Positions 45,211 through 54,492 of a DNA stretch of 64,000 nucleotides are shown here, in pieces (the stretch's first letter is position 1; each line of letters starts with the position of its first letter). The stretch covers positions 2,356,001 through 2,420,000 of the forward strand of contig NZ_JBEPOH010000001.1 in NCBI RefSeq assembly GCF_040546685.1, read 5' to 3'. Below the pieces are notes generated by a model, which was not told the origin of the DNA, made no database searches, and saw nothing but the letters and a program-made list of their open reading frames with translations. Position numbers and translations under genes: made by a program. This DNA comes from Variovorax sp. OAS795. Its GTDB lineage: Bacteria; Pseudomonadota; Gammaproteobacteria; Burkholderiales; Burkholderiaceae_C.

Positions 45211-46410
45211 TCAGAGCATTGCGGCGTTCGTCGGAAGGCCGAGATACAGCCGGCCCGTGAGTTCATACGTGGACTCGCTGACCATCATGTGCTGGGACGC
45301 GGTCAAGACATCGCGCAGGCAGCGCTGTAGTTGAGAGTCGTCAAAGATCGCGCTGCCGCCCGCACAGGAATACACCCGGGTGACGACTTGGACCGCCTCT
45401 TCGCTTGCGTGGGTCGTCGCCAGGCGAAGATCTCGGCGTAGCGCTACAGAAATCTCCCCCGAGTCGGTGGACGCCGACCATGCACGGTCAACTGCGTCAA
45501 TCAAGAAAGCTCGTGCGGAGCGAAGCTGGGCTTCCGCCCTAGCGACATGCTGCTGAGTTGAGGCGCGCTCTGCCAGAAGACGGGCGCTGCCTTGGGGCGT
45601 CTTTTTTGTTGCGAGCTCAATCAGGCTGTCGATGGCCAGACGCGCAATGCCGAGCGCCACCGCCGCAATGCCGACGCCCAGAATGCAAAACACCGGAAAC
45701 TTGAACAACGCACCTGGGATCGGCACGTCGGTCAGGATGGATGCCGACAGGCCGGCAGGGACGAACGCATCTTTGACGCTGTATTCATTGCTCCCTGTTC
45801 CGCGCAAACCGAGCGTGTGCCACGTGTCGGCTATCGATACTTGCTCCGCCCGAAAAACCATGGAACGATTTTCAAGTGTTCCGTCCGCCAATTTTTCTGG
45901 CTTTCCATCCTCGCCCAAAATCATGCACCCACCGGTGATGAAATCAGCGTTGTACGAGGCGGAGCCCCACATCCAACTGCCATTCACCAGGAAGCCGGGT
46001 ACCCCGTCGACGACCGTGCGGACCGCAGTCCCGCGCGGCGCAAATACGCCGGCCATTTTGATGTTCGGATTCTCGAAGAGTAATTTCGCTTCGGGACTGG
46101 GGAGATAGCCCCCGATGATGGTCGACGTGTTCGAGATAAACGTGCACCATGCCGCCGCAGCATTGGCTTGCGCCAGCTTTTCTACGACGGCCACAAATGT
46201 ATGCACGTCCGCCTCCAGACCGCCGAGCGCGCGTGGAACGAACATTCGATAGAGGCCGGCCTGAGCCAGTCTTTCGGCAAGTTCGTTCGGCAGATGTCGT
46301 TCTTTTTCTACGGTGTCGTTTGCCGCCTGTAGGATGGGGGTCAACTCTTGGCATGCGTAGAGCAGTTCATCACGCTGCGTCAACTGGGATGGTTCGTAAT
46401 CAAACGTCAT
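45211..46410 (-). CDS. Acyl-CoA-dehydrogenase-fold flavin-dependent monooxygenase (HsaA/DszC/HpaB-like)
   Basis: 399 residues with the ACAD fold. N-terminal helices contain HLPNELAERLAQAGLYRMFV and RALGGLEAD. The middle barrel has GSWMWGSASYNADFITGGC, WHTLGLRGTGSNEYSVKDAF and VPAG. The C-terminal helices end in CAGGSAIFDDSQLQRCLRDV. These are features of the ACAD_C group used by HsaA, DszC and C2-type oxygenases rather than of classical acyl-CoA dehydrogenases, which carry a catalytic Glu. With the FMN reductase it is likely a two-component oxygenase acting on an aromatic or N/S-heterocycle. Confidence 0.85.
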   Translation of the reverse strand: MTFDYEPSQLTQRDELLYACQELTPILQAANDTVEKERHLPNELAERLAQAGLYRMFVPRALGGLEADVHTFVAVVEKLAQANAAAAWCTFISNTSTIIGGYLPSPEAKLLFENPNIKMAGVFAPRGTAVRTVVDGVPGFLVNGSWMWGSASYNADFITGGCMILGEDGKPEKLADGTLENRSMVFRAEQVSIADTWHTLGLRGTGSNEYSVKDAFVPAGLSASILTDVPIPGALFKFPVFCILGVGIAAVALGIARLAIDSLIELATKKTPQGSARLLAERASTQQHVARAEAQLRSARAFLIDAVDRAWSASTDSGEISVALRRDLRLATTHASEEAVQVVTRVYSCAGGSAIFDDSQLQRCLRDVLTASQHMMVSESTYELTGRLYLGLPTNAAML

Positions 46411-46450
46411 GGGTAATCTTTCGTTCGTGGGCGAATAGGGATTTCTGCAT

Positions 46451-47242
46451 TCACGCGCCGATCACCGCACTGGTGCCGCCATCGACGACAATGGCATGGC
46501 CGGTCATGTGTTTTCCGGCTGCAGAAGCCAGCAAAAGAGCAGCGCCTTTGAGGTCGTCTGGGTCGCCCAGACGTCCAAGAGGCGTGGTGCTGATGATTCT
46601 TTCCTCACCGAACGCTGCAATCACCCCATCGGCCATCTTGCTTGGGAACAGCCCGGGAGAGATCGCATTGACGTTGATTCCATGCTTGCCCCATTCGGCA
46701 GCAAGTGCACGGGTGAACGTGATGACGGCTCCTTTGCTGGTGTTGTAGGCGACGCATTCCATCGGCGCCGGATTCCCGCCGAGCCCAGCAATTGAGGCGA
46801 TGTTGATGATGCGACCGCGCTTGCGCGGGATCATGCTTCCCACGGCAGCCTGTTGGCTAAACAGAAAAAGACTTCTGATATTGAGGTTCATGACGCGGTC
46901 CCATGCCTGAAGCGTGTGGGTCTCAGCCGAGGCACCCCAGGAAGTCCCCGCGTTGTTGACCAAGATGTCCAAATGACCGAGCGTGTCGAAAGTCCTGCTG
47001 CAAACGCGCTGAACTTCGGACGGGTCGCTCGAATCAGCCGCGATCCAGGAAGCCTCGATGCCACGCTTTCGCAGATGGGCGGCTGCAGCCTCGAGTTCGG
47101 CCTCCTTTCTGGCGGTCAGCATGAGCCGCGCACCGGCACTCCCGAGCGCTTCGGCAATTTGAAGTCCGATGCCTCGTGACCCGCCCGTAATGAGAGCGGT
47201 GGAACCTTCAAGATCAAAAAGCGTGTTGGAATAGTGATTCAT
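46451..47242 (-). CDS. Short-chain dehydrogenase/reductase
   Basis: 263 residues from ATG 47242; the frame extends to a TTG at 47263. TGGSRGIG cofactor motif, NNAGTSWG, Ser in IASIAG, YNTSK and IVVDGGTSAVIGA are intact. It resembles gluconate 5-dehydrogenase/FabG-like SDRs (LTARKEAELEAAAAHLRKRG) and prefers NADP(H) by the TARK loop. It lies 40 bases before the ACAD-like gene and 71 bases after the receptor gene in the leftward series. Confidence 0.93.
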   Translation of the reverse strand: MNHYSNTLFDLEGSTALITGGSRGIGLQIAEALGSAGARLMLTARKEAELEAAAAHLRKRGIEASWIAADSSDPSEVQRVCSRTFDTLGHLDILVNNAGTSWGASAETHTLQAWDRVMNLNIRSLFLFSQQAAVGSMIPRKRGRIINIASIAGLGGNPAPMECVAYNTSKGAVITFTRALAAEWGKHGINVNAISPGLFPSKMADGVIAAFGEERIISTTPLGRLGDPDDLKGAALLLASAAGKHMTGHAIVVDGGTSAVIGA

Positions 47243-47313
47243 GGTTTCGCACTTGTGCTCCAAGTGGAGTAGTTCAGGGTAAAATTTTTTGACTTGACGA
47301 TGTTGAAGGTCGC

Positions 47314-48585
47314 TCAGGGGCGAGCCATTCGACAGGTTGAAGGTCGTGAAACCTCGTCAGCGGTGAACTCGCGAACGGGAGCGAATGTCTTCCCGGTGCC
47401 TTCGGCGCTGTAGGGAACTTGAGCGCTGACGCTTGTCCAGACGGTTACAAACAACGGCTGCTGGAGTTGATGGTCCGACTTTCTCATTTCGACCATGCCG
47501 TTGAAGCCCTTGAATTTGGCGCCTTCCATTTGCTCTGCGACGCGAAGCACTTCCGCAGATTGCGCCTGCTGGATTGATTTGCTCAACAACTCGAAGACCA
47601 GCGCAACACCGTGCGTGTAGAAATCCTCGTTGAATCGTTTTTGGAATTCTTTCATCCAGACGTTCATTTGACCGCCCATGTTGTAGTGGCTGTAGGCGAC
47701 CTGAAAAACGCGATTGTCATCAACTTGGCGCAGGGCTGTTGGGGTGCCTGCGACTACGGCGTAGTAGGTGTAGAAAGTGCCTTTCCAGCCACTTTCTTCT
47801 GCGGCCTTGATCAGCAGTGAAAGGTCTGTTCCCCAGCTTCCTGTAATGATCGTGTCCGCCCCGGAAGCGCGAACTTTTGTCATGTAGGGTGAAAAATCGC
47901 GTATCTGCGCAAGCGGATGACGGTCGTCGCCAACAATTTCGACATCGGGCCGCTTCGCTCGCAAACCCGCCTTGGCGGCCTCTGCAATCTGAATGCCAGA
48001 GGAATAATTCTGGTTGATCAGGTAGACCTTCTTGACCGATGGCCGGTCTTTGATGAAGCTCGTCAACGCCTCCATTTTCATGGCGGTGTCAGCCTCAAAG
48101 CGAAAATGCCAATAGCTGCAGTTGCTGCCGGTCAATTCGGGGTCGGTCGCGGCATGATTCAGGTAAATGACCTCTTTGCCTGGATTGCGCTGATTGTGCT
48201 TCTCGATCGCGTTGATTAACGCCAGCGCCGGCGCTGAACCGGTGCCTTGCGCAATGAATCGAATATCTTGGTCCATCGCACTCTTAAGCGCTCCGAGAGT
48301 TTCGGTTGGACTCAACTTGTTATCGAAGCCAACAATCTCGAATTTCACGCCCGCGGGATTGGAGGCGCTGAATTGTTCCGCTAGGTACTGATACGACTTC
48401 AGCAGGCTTGTGCCGACGGAGCCCATCAGCCCGGACAAGGGTTCGATCACCGCGATTTTCACCACTTGGCCTTTCAGCGCAGGCCGCTGGTTTTGCGCAA
48501 GTGCGTGTCTTGAAAGACCTAACCCAGCCACTGCCCAGGTCGCGATGCGGGCAAAGTGCCGCCGCGTGAAGCTCGTTGATGTCAT
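47314..48585 (-). CDS. Orphan ABC periplasmic receptor (branched-chain/aromatic type)
   Basis: 423 residues with a Tat-type signal (TRRHFARIATWAVAG) and mature part from KIAVIEPLSGLMGSVG. The type-I fold is supported by GFDNKLSPTETLGALKSAMD, YLINQNYSSGIQIAEAAK and MTKVRASGADTIITGSWGTD. ATG 48585 follows GGAG at an 11-base distance; the frame extends to a TTG at 48588. No LivHMGF genes accompany it, so it must share a transporter, perhaps one of the two systems at 18-28 kb. It is the first gene of the leftward series opposite the TetR gene. Confidence 0.92.
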   Translation of the reverse strand: MTSTSFTRRHFARIATWAVAGLGLSRHALAQNQRPALKGQVVKIAVIEPLSGLMGSVGTSLLKSYQYLAEQFSASNPAGVKFEIVGFDNKLSPTETLGALKSAMDQDIRFIAQGTGSAPALALINAIEKHNQRNPGKEVIYLNHAATDPELTGSNCSYWHFRFEADTAMKMEALTSFIKDRPSVKKVYLINQNYSSGIQIAEAAKAGLRAKRPDVEIVGDDRHPLAQIRDFSPYMTKVRASGADTIITGSWGTDLSLLIKAAEESGWKGTFYTYYAVVAGTPTALRQVDDNRVFQVAYSHYNMGGQMNVWMKEFQKRFNEDFYTHGVALVFELLSKSIQQAQSAEVLRVAEQMEGAKFKGFNGMVEMRKSDHQLQQPLFVTVWTSVSAQVPYSAEGTGKTFAPVREFTADEVSRPSTCRMARP

Positions 48586-48830
48586 CAAGAAAGTACTCCA
48601 AGTGGATAAGTTTCGGTCTGGGTAATCTAGCTGCCGCGGGATCGGACGGAACTAGTACTTACCCGAGCGCTGTCGCGATGGCGTCTATGGAGTGATCTCA
48701 AGGAGGCAATGCGAAGCGCGAGCGCGGGTATGGACAGGTACGGTGCGCACGCACCATCCTTACCGCGCAGTCAGGACCTGCGTTTTCTTCTGCTAAGCTG
48801 ATTGGTCCAAACGACTTTTAAGAGCCTTCT
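48586..48830. promoter_or_regulatory. Divergent promoter region with a 14-bp dyad
   Basis: The 245-bp space between the receptor gene and the divergent TetR gene includes GGTGCG (48742-48747), CA, CGCACC (48750-48755). This is a perfect 6-bp inverted repeat about 80 bases upstream of the TetR start, suitable for a TetR-type operator. A 27-codon frame from ATG 48709 is not supported as a gene. Confidence 0.35.
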
Positions 48831-49472
48831 GTGAGTGCCTTTGCTGAACCAGATTTGCCACTGAGCGCGCGTGGATCTCAGCGTCACAAAGACTTGATCG
48901 CAGCGGCGCTTCGTGTGTTGGTTCGCGACGGGCATCACGCTGTAACCTTGCGAGCGGTTTCAGTCGAAGCCAATGCAAGTCATGGCTCGGTCAACTATTA
49001 CTTCGGCTCCCGAAGTGCTCTGATGTGCGCACTCGCTGAGGATGTTTGCCGTCGAATTGCAAACAACATTACTCTCGTCACACCTAAACTTGTGAAGTGC
49101 GCAGATGATGCCGATCAGTTCGCGACGGTGCTTGCGGAGCACAACATCAAATATATGGTCAATGACCATGCAATGGGCATGGCGATCACCGAACTTACGC
49201 TCGCTGGGTCACGTGACCTCGAGTTGGGTAGCGTACTAGTGAAATGGGGAAAGATCCACTCCCGCCTGATGCGGGATAGCTTTTTGAAACTTGGATCCAG
49301 CGATCCAGACTTGGATTATGCTTTCGTGTTGAACTGTGTTAGCGGACTTATCATGGCGCAACTCGCGATCCCGCGTCGCGATTTCGAGGTTCGGATTCTG
49401 CAGCCGTCTTTACTTCGGCTTGTTCACGCCATCGCCAGTGAAAAAACGAACCGCGTTGGCAAATCTTCCTAA
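48831..49472 (+). CDS. TetR-family regulator
   Basis: 213 residues with a GTG start at 48831 preceded by AAGAG. HTH: LIAAALRVLVRDGHHAVTLR, then VSVEANASHGSVNYYFGSRS. The C-terminal ligand domain has no recognised signature. It is divergent from the thirteen-gene leftward catabolic series and is its likely repressor; the inducer would be a substrate or CoA ester of that pathway. GC is moderate, similar to the receptor and SDR genes beside it. Confidence 0.9.
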   Translation: MSAFAEPDLPLSARGSQRHKDLIAAALRVLVRDGHHAVTLRAVSVEANASHGSVNYYFGSRSALMCALAEDVCRRIANNITLVTPKLVKCADDADQFATVLAEHNIKYMVNDHAMGMAITELTLAGSRDLELGSVLVKWGKIHSRLMRDSFLKLGSSDPDLDYAFVLNCVSGLIMAQLAIPRRDFEVRILQPSLLRLVHAIASEKTNRVGKSS

Positions 49473-49747
49473 CTGACTATGGCGTGCAAAGGTTTCTGCG
49501 CGCTTGCAAATTGCGAAATGCCTTCGATTTGCACTGACTGCTCGATGTCGAGCTTGTGCGGAATTGTGGAGTCGAAGTCGCACACGGCGCTCACCGACGA
49601 ACCGGCGTGGGTCCTTTGTAATTGCCGCCACCGCATAGGGTTCAACGCGCGGATCGCCACGTAGCCTGCAGCTCGTTCGATCTCTGCGGGAAGGTGCGAG
49701 CACACCTCTGTAATCCCGTCCGCTGGAGGTCGCCGAGGTCGCCAAAG

Positions 49748-50488
49748 TTACCGCGAGTCAGTCGAGACCTGTGCGGCTGTTATGGCGAACTTCACGAGAA
49801 TCGCATGTGCATCGGGCGTAGGCGCAAGCTTGAAGAGCAACTGTTCGACGTCTGCGCCTTCTTGTTCAAAAATGGTTTTGCGCCGCTGGATGCACAACGA
49901 CATGATCGCCGGCGTGAACTCCGGATGAAACTGAATTGAAAAGGCATTTGGGCCGTAGCGAAGAATCTGGTGCTCATCATGTTCCGAGGCACCCAGGACC
50001 ACTGCGCCGGGTGGCTTGACCAGCACCGTCTGCGCATGCGTCAGTAGTGCCGGAAACTCGCCGGGGATGCTTGCCAAGAGAGGGTCGTTGATACCCTCCT
50101 GCAGCACTCGAATTGTCTGGAGGCCCAGTTCCCGACCTCCCGGGTGGTAGCCCACAACTCCGCCAAGGGCGTGGGACATGAGTTGGTGTCCGTAGCAGAC
50201 GCCGAGCAGCGGCACATCCGCAGCAACCAGCTGGCGGATCCACTCGGCCGTGCGTTCACTCCAGTCATGGAGATCGGTCACCATGTGCCATGAGCCAGTA
50301 ACGACCGCGCCAGCAAAGCTGCCCGGTTGCGGCAACGGCTCGCCCATGTGCGGGCGCACCACCAGCAGGTCGAGGTTCGCGGGAGCGAGCGCGGCGAGGA
50401 ACCAGTCCGGTTGTTCGCCCAGCGCTTCACTCACGTCGTGCGGCGGGCGTCCCATCTGGACGATCAACATCGGCAACTGTGCGCTCAT
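49748..50488 (-). CDS. Class I glutamine amidotransferase-like protein
   Basis: 246 residues. Nucleophile Cys in GVCYGHQLMSHALGG, His/Glu in SIQFHPEFT, and the oxyanion strand GAVVTGSWHMV fit the GATase1 fold of GMP-synthase-like/YfeJ proteins. Stand-alone members may hydrolyse glutamine or related gamma-glutamyl compounds, such as gamma-glutamyl-gamma-aminobutyrate-type or a nitrile-derived amide. It begins ten bases after the nitrilase stop, implying one two-gene operon, so its substrate is probably a nitrilase product or an ammonia-channelled reaction (inference). Confidence 0.9.
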   Translation of the reverse strand: MSAQLPMLIVQMGRPPHDVSEALGEQPDWFLAALAPANLDLLVVRPHMGEPLPQPGSFAGAVVTGSWHMVTDLHDWSERTAEWIRQLVAADVPLLGVCYGHQLMSHALGGVVGYHPGGRELGLQTIRVLQEGINDPLLASIPGEFPALLTHAQTVLVKPPGAVVLGASEHDEHQILRYGPNAFSIQFHPEFTPAIMSLCIQRRKTIFEQEGADVEQLLFKLAPTPDAHAILVKFAITAAQVSTDSR

Positions 50489-50498
50489 TGCCTCAGGC

Positions 50499-51419
50499 TC
50501 AGTTGAATTCGACCGGGCGCTTCTGCCTCGTGTCCACGCTCAATGTGAAAACGTCCGGTCGTGCGTAGTGCCCCACCACGTCGAAGTCGTATCGCGCGCG
50601 CACTAGTTCCTCGGTGTCGATCTCGGCTACGACCAGCCCGACCTCGTTGAAGAGGGGACCAGCCAACACATCGCCGTACGGTCCGACGATCAGGCTGCCT
50701 CCGCGGATCAGGGGGCGGGATGGCTCCCAATTCGGCACCTCGATTCCAAGTTGGGACGGCGACTGTTGCACTTGACACGCACTGATCACGAAGGAGCGTC
50801 CCTCGTGCGCGATGTGGCGCATGGAACATTGCCAGATATCGCGCTCGTCCACCGTCGGTGCACACCAGATCTGCACCCCCTTCGCATACATTGCCGTCCG
50901 CAGCAGTGGCATGTGGTTTTCCCAGCAGATGGCAGCACCCAGGCGACCTGCGGCTGAATCAACGATCGGAAGCGTTGAACCGTCGCCTTGGCCCCAGATC
51001 AGGCGTTCGGTGCCGGTCGGCATCAACTTGCGATGCTTAGCCATCAGCCCGCCATCAGGCTCGAAGAACAGGGCGGAGCAGTAGAGGGTATTGCCGCCGC
51101 GCTCGATCACGCCGACCACCAGACTAGCCTTTGCCCGGCGCGAGAGGTCCGCGAGCGCATCTGTTTCCGGCCCGGGAACGTCGATGGCATTGTTGTAGTA
51201 GCGTCCATAGGCCTCACGCCCCTCCGGAAGCCGATACCCCAGGCGCGTGCCGAAGATCTCGCCCTTCGGATAGCCCCCCAGCAGTGCTTCCGGCATCACC
51301 ACCACGGACGCGCCCGATTCAATAATCCCTTCCTCGAAGCCCAGCACGAGGTCCAGAGTAGTTTTTTTTCCAGTGAGAAGAGCGCCGACTTGAAGCGCGG
51401 CTACTTTGGTTTTGGCCAT
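50499..51419 (-). CDS. Nitrilase (aliphatic/plant-like branch)
   Basis: 306 residues. Glu44 in [14 protein letters not shown], Lys131 in [20 protein letters not shown] and Cys165 in [20 protein letters not shown] form the triad, with the common Trp after the Cys, unlike the other nitrilase at 34.0 kb. [12 protein letters not shown] and [16 protein letters not shown] are typical of the plant-NIT/bacterial aliphatic or cyanide-related branch. It converts a nitrile to its acid and ammonia in the cytosol. The promoter is shared with a divergent LysR; the GATase gene follows directly. Confidence 0.93.
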   Translation of the reverse strand: MAKTKVAALQVGALLTGKKTTLDLVLGFEEGIIESGASVVVMPEALLGGYPKGEIFGTRLGYRLPEGREAYGRYYNNAIDVPGPETDALADLSRRAKASLVVGVIERGGNTLYCSALFFEPDGGLMAKHRKLMPTGTERLIWGQGDGSTLPIVDSAAGRLGAAICWENHMPLLRTAMYAKGVQIWCAPTVDERDIWQCSMRHIAHEGRSFVISACQVQQSPSQLGIEVPNWEPSRPLIRGGSLIVGPYGDVLAGPLFNEVGLVVAEIDTEELVRARYDFDVVGHYARPDVFTLSVDTRQKRPVEFN

Positions 51420-51469
51420 GGGAGATGGAATGTGTGAAGGAATATTGCGAGTATTGAATCCACGGCAAA

Positions 51470-51500
51470 ATCAATCAACACCGTTCTGCTTGTGATTGAT
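51470..51500. promoter_or_regulatory. Inverted repeat in the nitrilase/LysR divergent promoter
   Basis: ATCAATCA at 51470-51477 and TGATTGAT at 51493-51500 are perfect 8-bp arms around 15 bases. They stand exactly between the divergent nitrilase and LysR starts, as expected of an LTTR autoregulatory site. TTGAT motifs continue into the first LysR codons. Confidence 0.5.
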
Positions 51501-52421
51501 ATGACCATGATTGATATCAGCGCTGTTGATCTGAACATTCTGAAGGTCTTCGAAGCCCTGTACGAAGAGGGCGGCGCTACGCGAGCGGGGGTGAGATTGG
51601 GGCTGACTCAATCGGCTGTGAGCGCGGCCCTTGCAAGGCTGCGCAAGACCTATGGCGATCAACTCTTTACTCGCACCGGCCGCGGCCTGGTGCCGACGCT
51701 AAGGGCGCAAGAACTCAAACCTCTGATCAGCGAGGGGCTCAACAAGTGTCGCCAGAGCTTGTCCATGAGCCGCAGCGGTGGCAATGACTTCCACGGCCGC
51801 TCGATCGTTGTCGGCTTGTCAGACGACTTCGAGGTTGCGTTCGGACGGCTGTTCATCGATGCGGTGGCGGCCCGAGCACCCGGATTGCGGTTGGCGTTCC
51901 GCCAGACGCACAGCCTGGTGGTGGGCAACATGCTGCAAGCGCGGCTCGCCGATGTCGCTGTGGTGTCGGGCGGCCTATCCTCTCCTCTGCTTGGCCACGA
52001 GGCGATTGGCCAGGGCCGCTACGCGTGCCTTATGGATCCTGCGTATGCACCGTCCACACGAGGATTGACCTTGCCGGAGTACGTCCGCAGAGACCACTTG
52101 CTCATTTCCTCCGGCGGCTTCATCGGCGTGGTGGACGAGGTGCTTGCGGCCATCGGGCGACCGCGCCGCGTGGTCGCCTCGACGACGCACTTCGCCGCGC
52201 TTCCTCACCTTCTGTTTGGCAGCGACGCCATCGCGACGATTCCCAAACATGCCGCCTCGGCGATCGCGGCGCGAACGGGACTGCAGATGTTTGCCTGTCC
52301 GTTGACTATGCCGCGCTACGCGGTGGAAGTCGGGTGGCGAACCGATGCACTGCGCGATGCAGCCATCGCAGAAGTGCGACGCGTACTGCTCGAGGTCCTC
52401 CAGGCTGCTCATTGGTCCTAG
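51501..52421 (+). CDS. LysR-type regulator (NodD-like class)
   Basis: 306 residues from ATG 51501; GTG 51492 and ATG 51507 are alternatives and none has a clear ribosome site. DLNILKVFEALYEEGGATRA and LTQSAVSAALARLRKTYGDQ form the HTH; HVGWRT-like end EVGWRTDALRD is typical of the NodD/LinR class. It is divergent from the nitrilase-GATase pair and likely their activator, and it could also govern the importer operon downstream. Confidence 0.92.
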   Translation: MTMIDISAVDLNILKVFEALYEEGGATRAGVRLGLTQSAVSAALARLRKTYGDQLFTRTGRGLVPTLRAQELKPLISEGLNKCRQSLSMSRSGGNDFHGRSIVVGLSDDFEVAFGRLFIDAVAARAPGLRLAFRQTHSLVVGNMLQARLADVAVVSGGLSSPLLGHEAIGQGRYACLMDPAYAPSTRGLTLPEYVRRDHLLISSGGFIGVVDEVLAAIGRPRRVVASTTHFAALPHLLFGSDAIATIPKHAASAIAARTGLQMFACPLTMPRYAVEVGWRTDALRDAAIAEVRRVLLEVLQAAHWS

Positions 52422-52902
52422 GCGCTGTGGCGTCGACTGGCGATAGTGAGGCAACTTCTTTTTCTACTCAGAAAGGTTCGTTGCGGGCCGGTGAGCGCGC
52501 GTAAAGCGTGAACGTCATGCTCAATGTATTGGTTGCGTCCCGCTCGGCGGCCGACTCCGGAGCAGTAGGTACACATTGCGCAGGCGGTGATTGACCCCGT
52601 CAATCTCGCGGCCCTCGTCGCAGCAACACGTAGTGCCCCGTGGGGTGGCGGCGTGGCCACGCTTCGTCAAGAACCGACGCGATTCCATCGCCTAGTCGCC
52701 CACGTGGTCGCAGTGCGCCGTCCAAGACGGGAGTGCATCTCGTTGGATACGTGAAATAAGTCAATCTGTCAAGACGCTGTTTCCCCTCTATTTCAAAAAA
52801 CAATAAACTTTATAGTAATGCACATGGCCAGACGGATACCTCCGTTTGCCAGCGCATTTGCACTCCGCTTCCCGAGGGCAACTACCCACTCAGCGATTCC
52901 AC
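52422..52902 (-). other. Intergenic stretch with a possible IS3-type transposase scrap
   Basis: Some 480 bases lie between the LysR gene and the peptide receptor gene. At about 52561-52660, on the minus strand and in two frames, GHYVLLRR and EGREIDGVNHRLRNVY resemble the RRIHVLLRREGW...VNHKRVYRLY region of IS3-group OrfB. That suggests a very decayed IS fragment. The last 100 bases are AT-rich (poly-A and TTTATAGT near 52790-52815) and probably carry the promoter of the dpp-like operon. No other gene is supported. Confidence 0.35.
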
Positions 52903-54468
52903 ATGAACACCCTTGTTGCTGCGAACCGTCGCGATTTCTTCGGGGCCGCCGCCTCGTTGGCTGCGCTGTCTCTTCCCATGTCATCGGCCTTTGCTGCCGG
53001 CCCGCAAAAGCGCGGCGGCACGCTGCGCGTCAGCATCAACCAGGCTGTCAACAAGCTGAACCCCTTGGTGGCGCGCGTGACGCCGGAATACCTGGTTGCC
53101 GAACTCCTGTACTCCGGGCTCACCCGGATTGGCCCGACGATGGCCCCCGAGGCCGATCTCGCCCAGTCCTGGACCAGTTCTCCCGATCTCACTCAATGGA
53201 CCTTCAAGCTGCGCTCCGGCCTCGTGTTTCATGACGGCTCGGCTTGCACGTCCGCGGACGTTGTCGCGAGCTTTCAGGCCATCCTGGATGCAAAGACGGC
53301 CTCGCCGGGTCGCCAGAACATCGGCCCGATCGCGAGCGTGAGCGCTCCTGACAAGGGCACCGTGGTGTTCGTCCTGTCGTCGCCCTACGCGGATCTGCCC
53401 GTCGCTCTGGCATTCCCGAGCGCCAAGATCGTTCCGGCGTCCGTGCTGCAGAAAGGCTTGGACAGACTCAATCGCGAAGCCATCGGCACAGGGCCCTTCA
53501 AGCTCGTGACCTTCGAGCCGGAGCGCATAGTTGTTGTCGCGCGCAACGAGGCTTACTACGACAAGGCGCGCCCCTACCTCGATCGCATTGAAGTCCGGGT
53601 ATATCCAGACGCGACAGCCGAGGGTTCCGCACTGATCGCTGGCGATACCGATCTGATGGCGCTGGTGCAGCCCGCTGAGTTCGCGCGTTTAAAGGCTGCA
53701 TCTGGTGTGAACGCCCTGAAGCTGCCGTCGGGCGTGTTCTGCAACATCAATCTCGGGTGCAACCAGAAACCATTCAACGACGTGCGGGTCCGCAAGGCGC
53801 TCGCATTGACCGTCGACCGCCCCGCAATGGTGGACTTCGTCGCCGAAGGCTACGGCACCGTTGCGAACGACAACCCCGTCAGTCCGTCCTACTCCTTCTA
53901 CAAGGAAATGCCGCCGCGCAAGCGGGACATTGCGCAGGCGAAGAAGCTGCTGGCCGAAGCGGGCCACGACAAGGGCCTCACCGTCACACTGATCGCATCC
54001 GACAATCCGTCGATCCGCACGCAAATGGCCGTTGCCCTTCGAGAAATGGCCAAGCCTGCTGGCTTCAACATCAATGTGCAGACGATGCCGCATGCCACTT
54101 ATCTGGAACAGGTCTGGAAGAAAGGCAACTTCTACGTCGGCTTCTACAACATGCAGCCGACCGTCGATTCGATCTTCTCTCTGTTGTACACGTCGAACGC
54201 TTCCTGGAACGAGACGCACTGGAACAACGCGATCTTCGACAAGCTGGTGGCCGACGCACGCGCGACGGCGGACACGAAGAAGCGCACCGAGTTGTACGCC
54301 GAAGCGCAAAGACTCATGACGGACGAAGTGCCTTCCATCATTCCGGTGTACTTCGATCTGCTTCGCGCCAAGCGCAGCTATGTCGAGGGCTACCAGGTCA
54401 ACCCGCGTGGCCTGGTCTACCGTCTCGACTACGTTTCGCTGGGTGACGGCGCCCCGAAGCGCGCCTAA
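52903..54468 (+). CDS. Dipeptide/oligopeptide-type ABC transporter substrate-binding protein
   Basis: 521 residues of the SBP_bac_5 (DppA/OppA/NikA) family. A Tat-like signal (NRRDFFGAAASLAALSLPMS) precedes the body with GGTLRVSINQ, LTQWTFKLRSGLVFHDGSAC, GTGPFKL and FNDVRVRKALALTVDRPAM, the core signature. Exported to the periplasm to deliver solute to the permeases encoded next. Start ATG 52903 chosen at the signal. Because the operon also encodes an amidohydrolase-like and a hydantoinase/oxoprolinase protein, the solute may be a cyclic amide or an N-acyl/carbamoyl amino acid. Confidence 0.94.
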   Translation: MNTLVAANRRDFFGAAASLAALSLPMSSAFAAGPQKRGGTLRVSINQAVNKLNPLVARVTPEYLVAELLYSGLTRIGPTMAPEADLAQSWTSSPDLTQWTFKLRSGLVFHDGSACTSADVVASFQAILDAKTASPGRQNIGPIASVSAPDKGTVVFVLSSPYADLPVALAFPSAKIVPASVLQKGLDRLNREAIGTGPFKLVTFEPERIVVVARNEAYYDKARPYLDRIEVRVYPDATAEGSALIAGDTDLMALVQPAEFARLKAASGVNALKLPSGVFCNINLGCNQKPFNDVRVRKALALTVDRPAMVDFVAEGYGTVANDNPVSPSYSFYKEMPPRKRDIAQAKKLLAEAGHDKGLTVTLIASDNPSIRTQMAVALREMAKPAGFNINVQTMPHATYLEQVWKKGNFYVGFYNMQPTVDSIFSLLYTSNASWNETHWNNAIFDKLVADARATADTKKRTELYAEAQRLMTDEVPSIIPVYFDLLRAKRSYVEGYQVNPRGLVYRLDYVSLGDGAPKRA

Positions 54469-54492
54469 AGCACGCCCTCGCTTGGAGCAACC

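Noticed and set aside
48709..48792. 27-codon frame behind AGGAGG at 48701
   Set aside because: Spacing of only two bases to the ATG, no homology, and location inside a divergent promoter.
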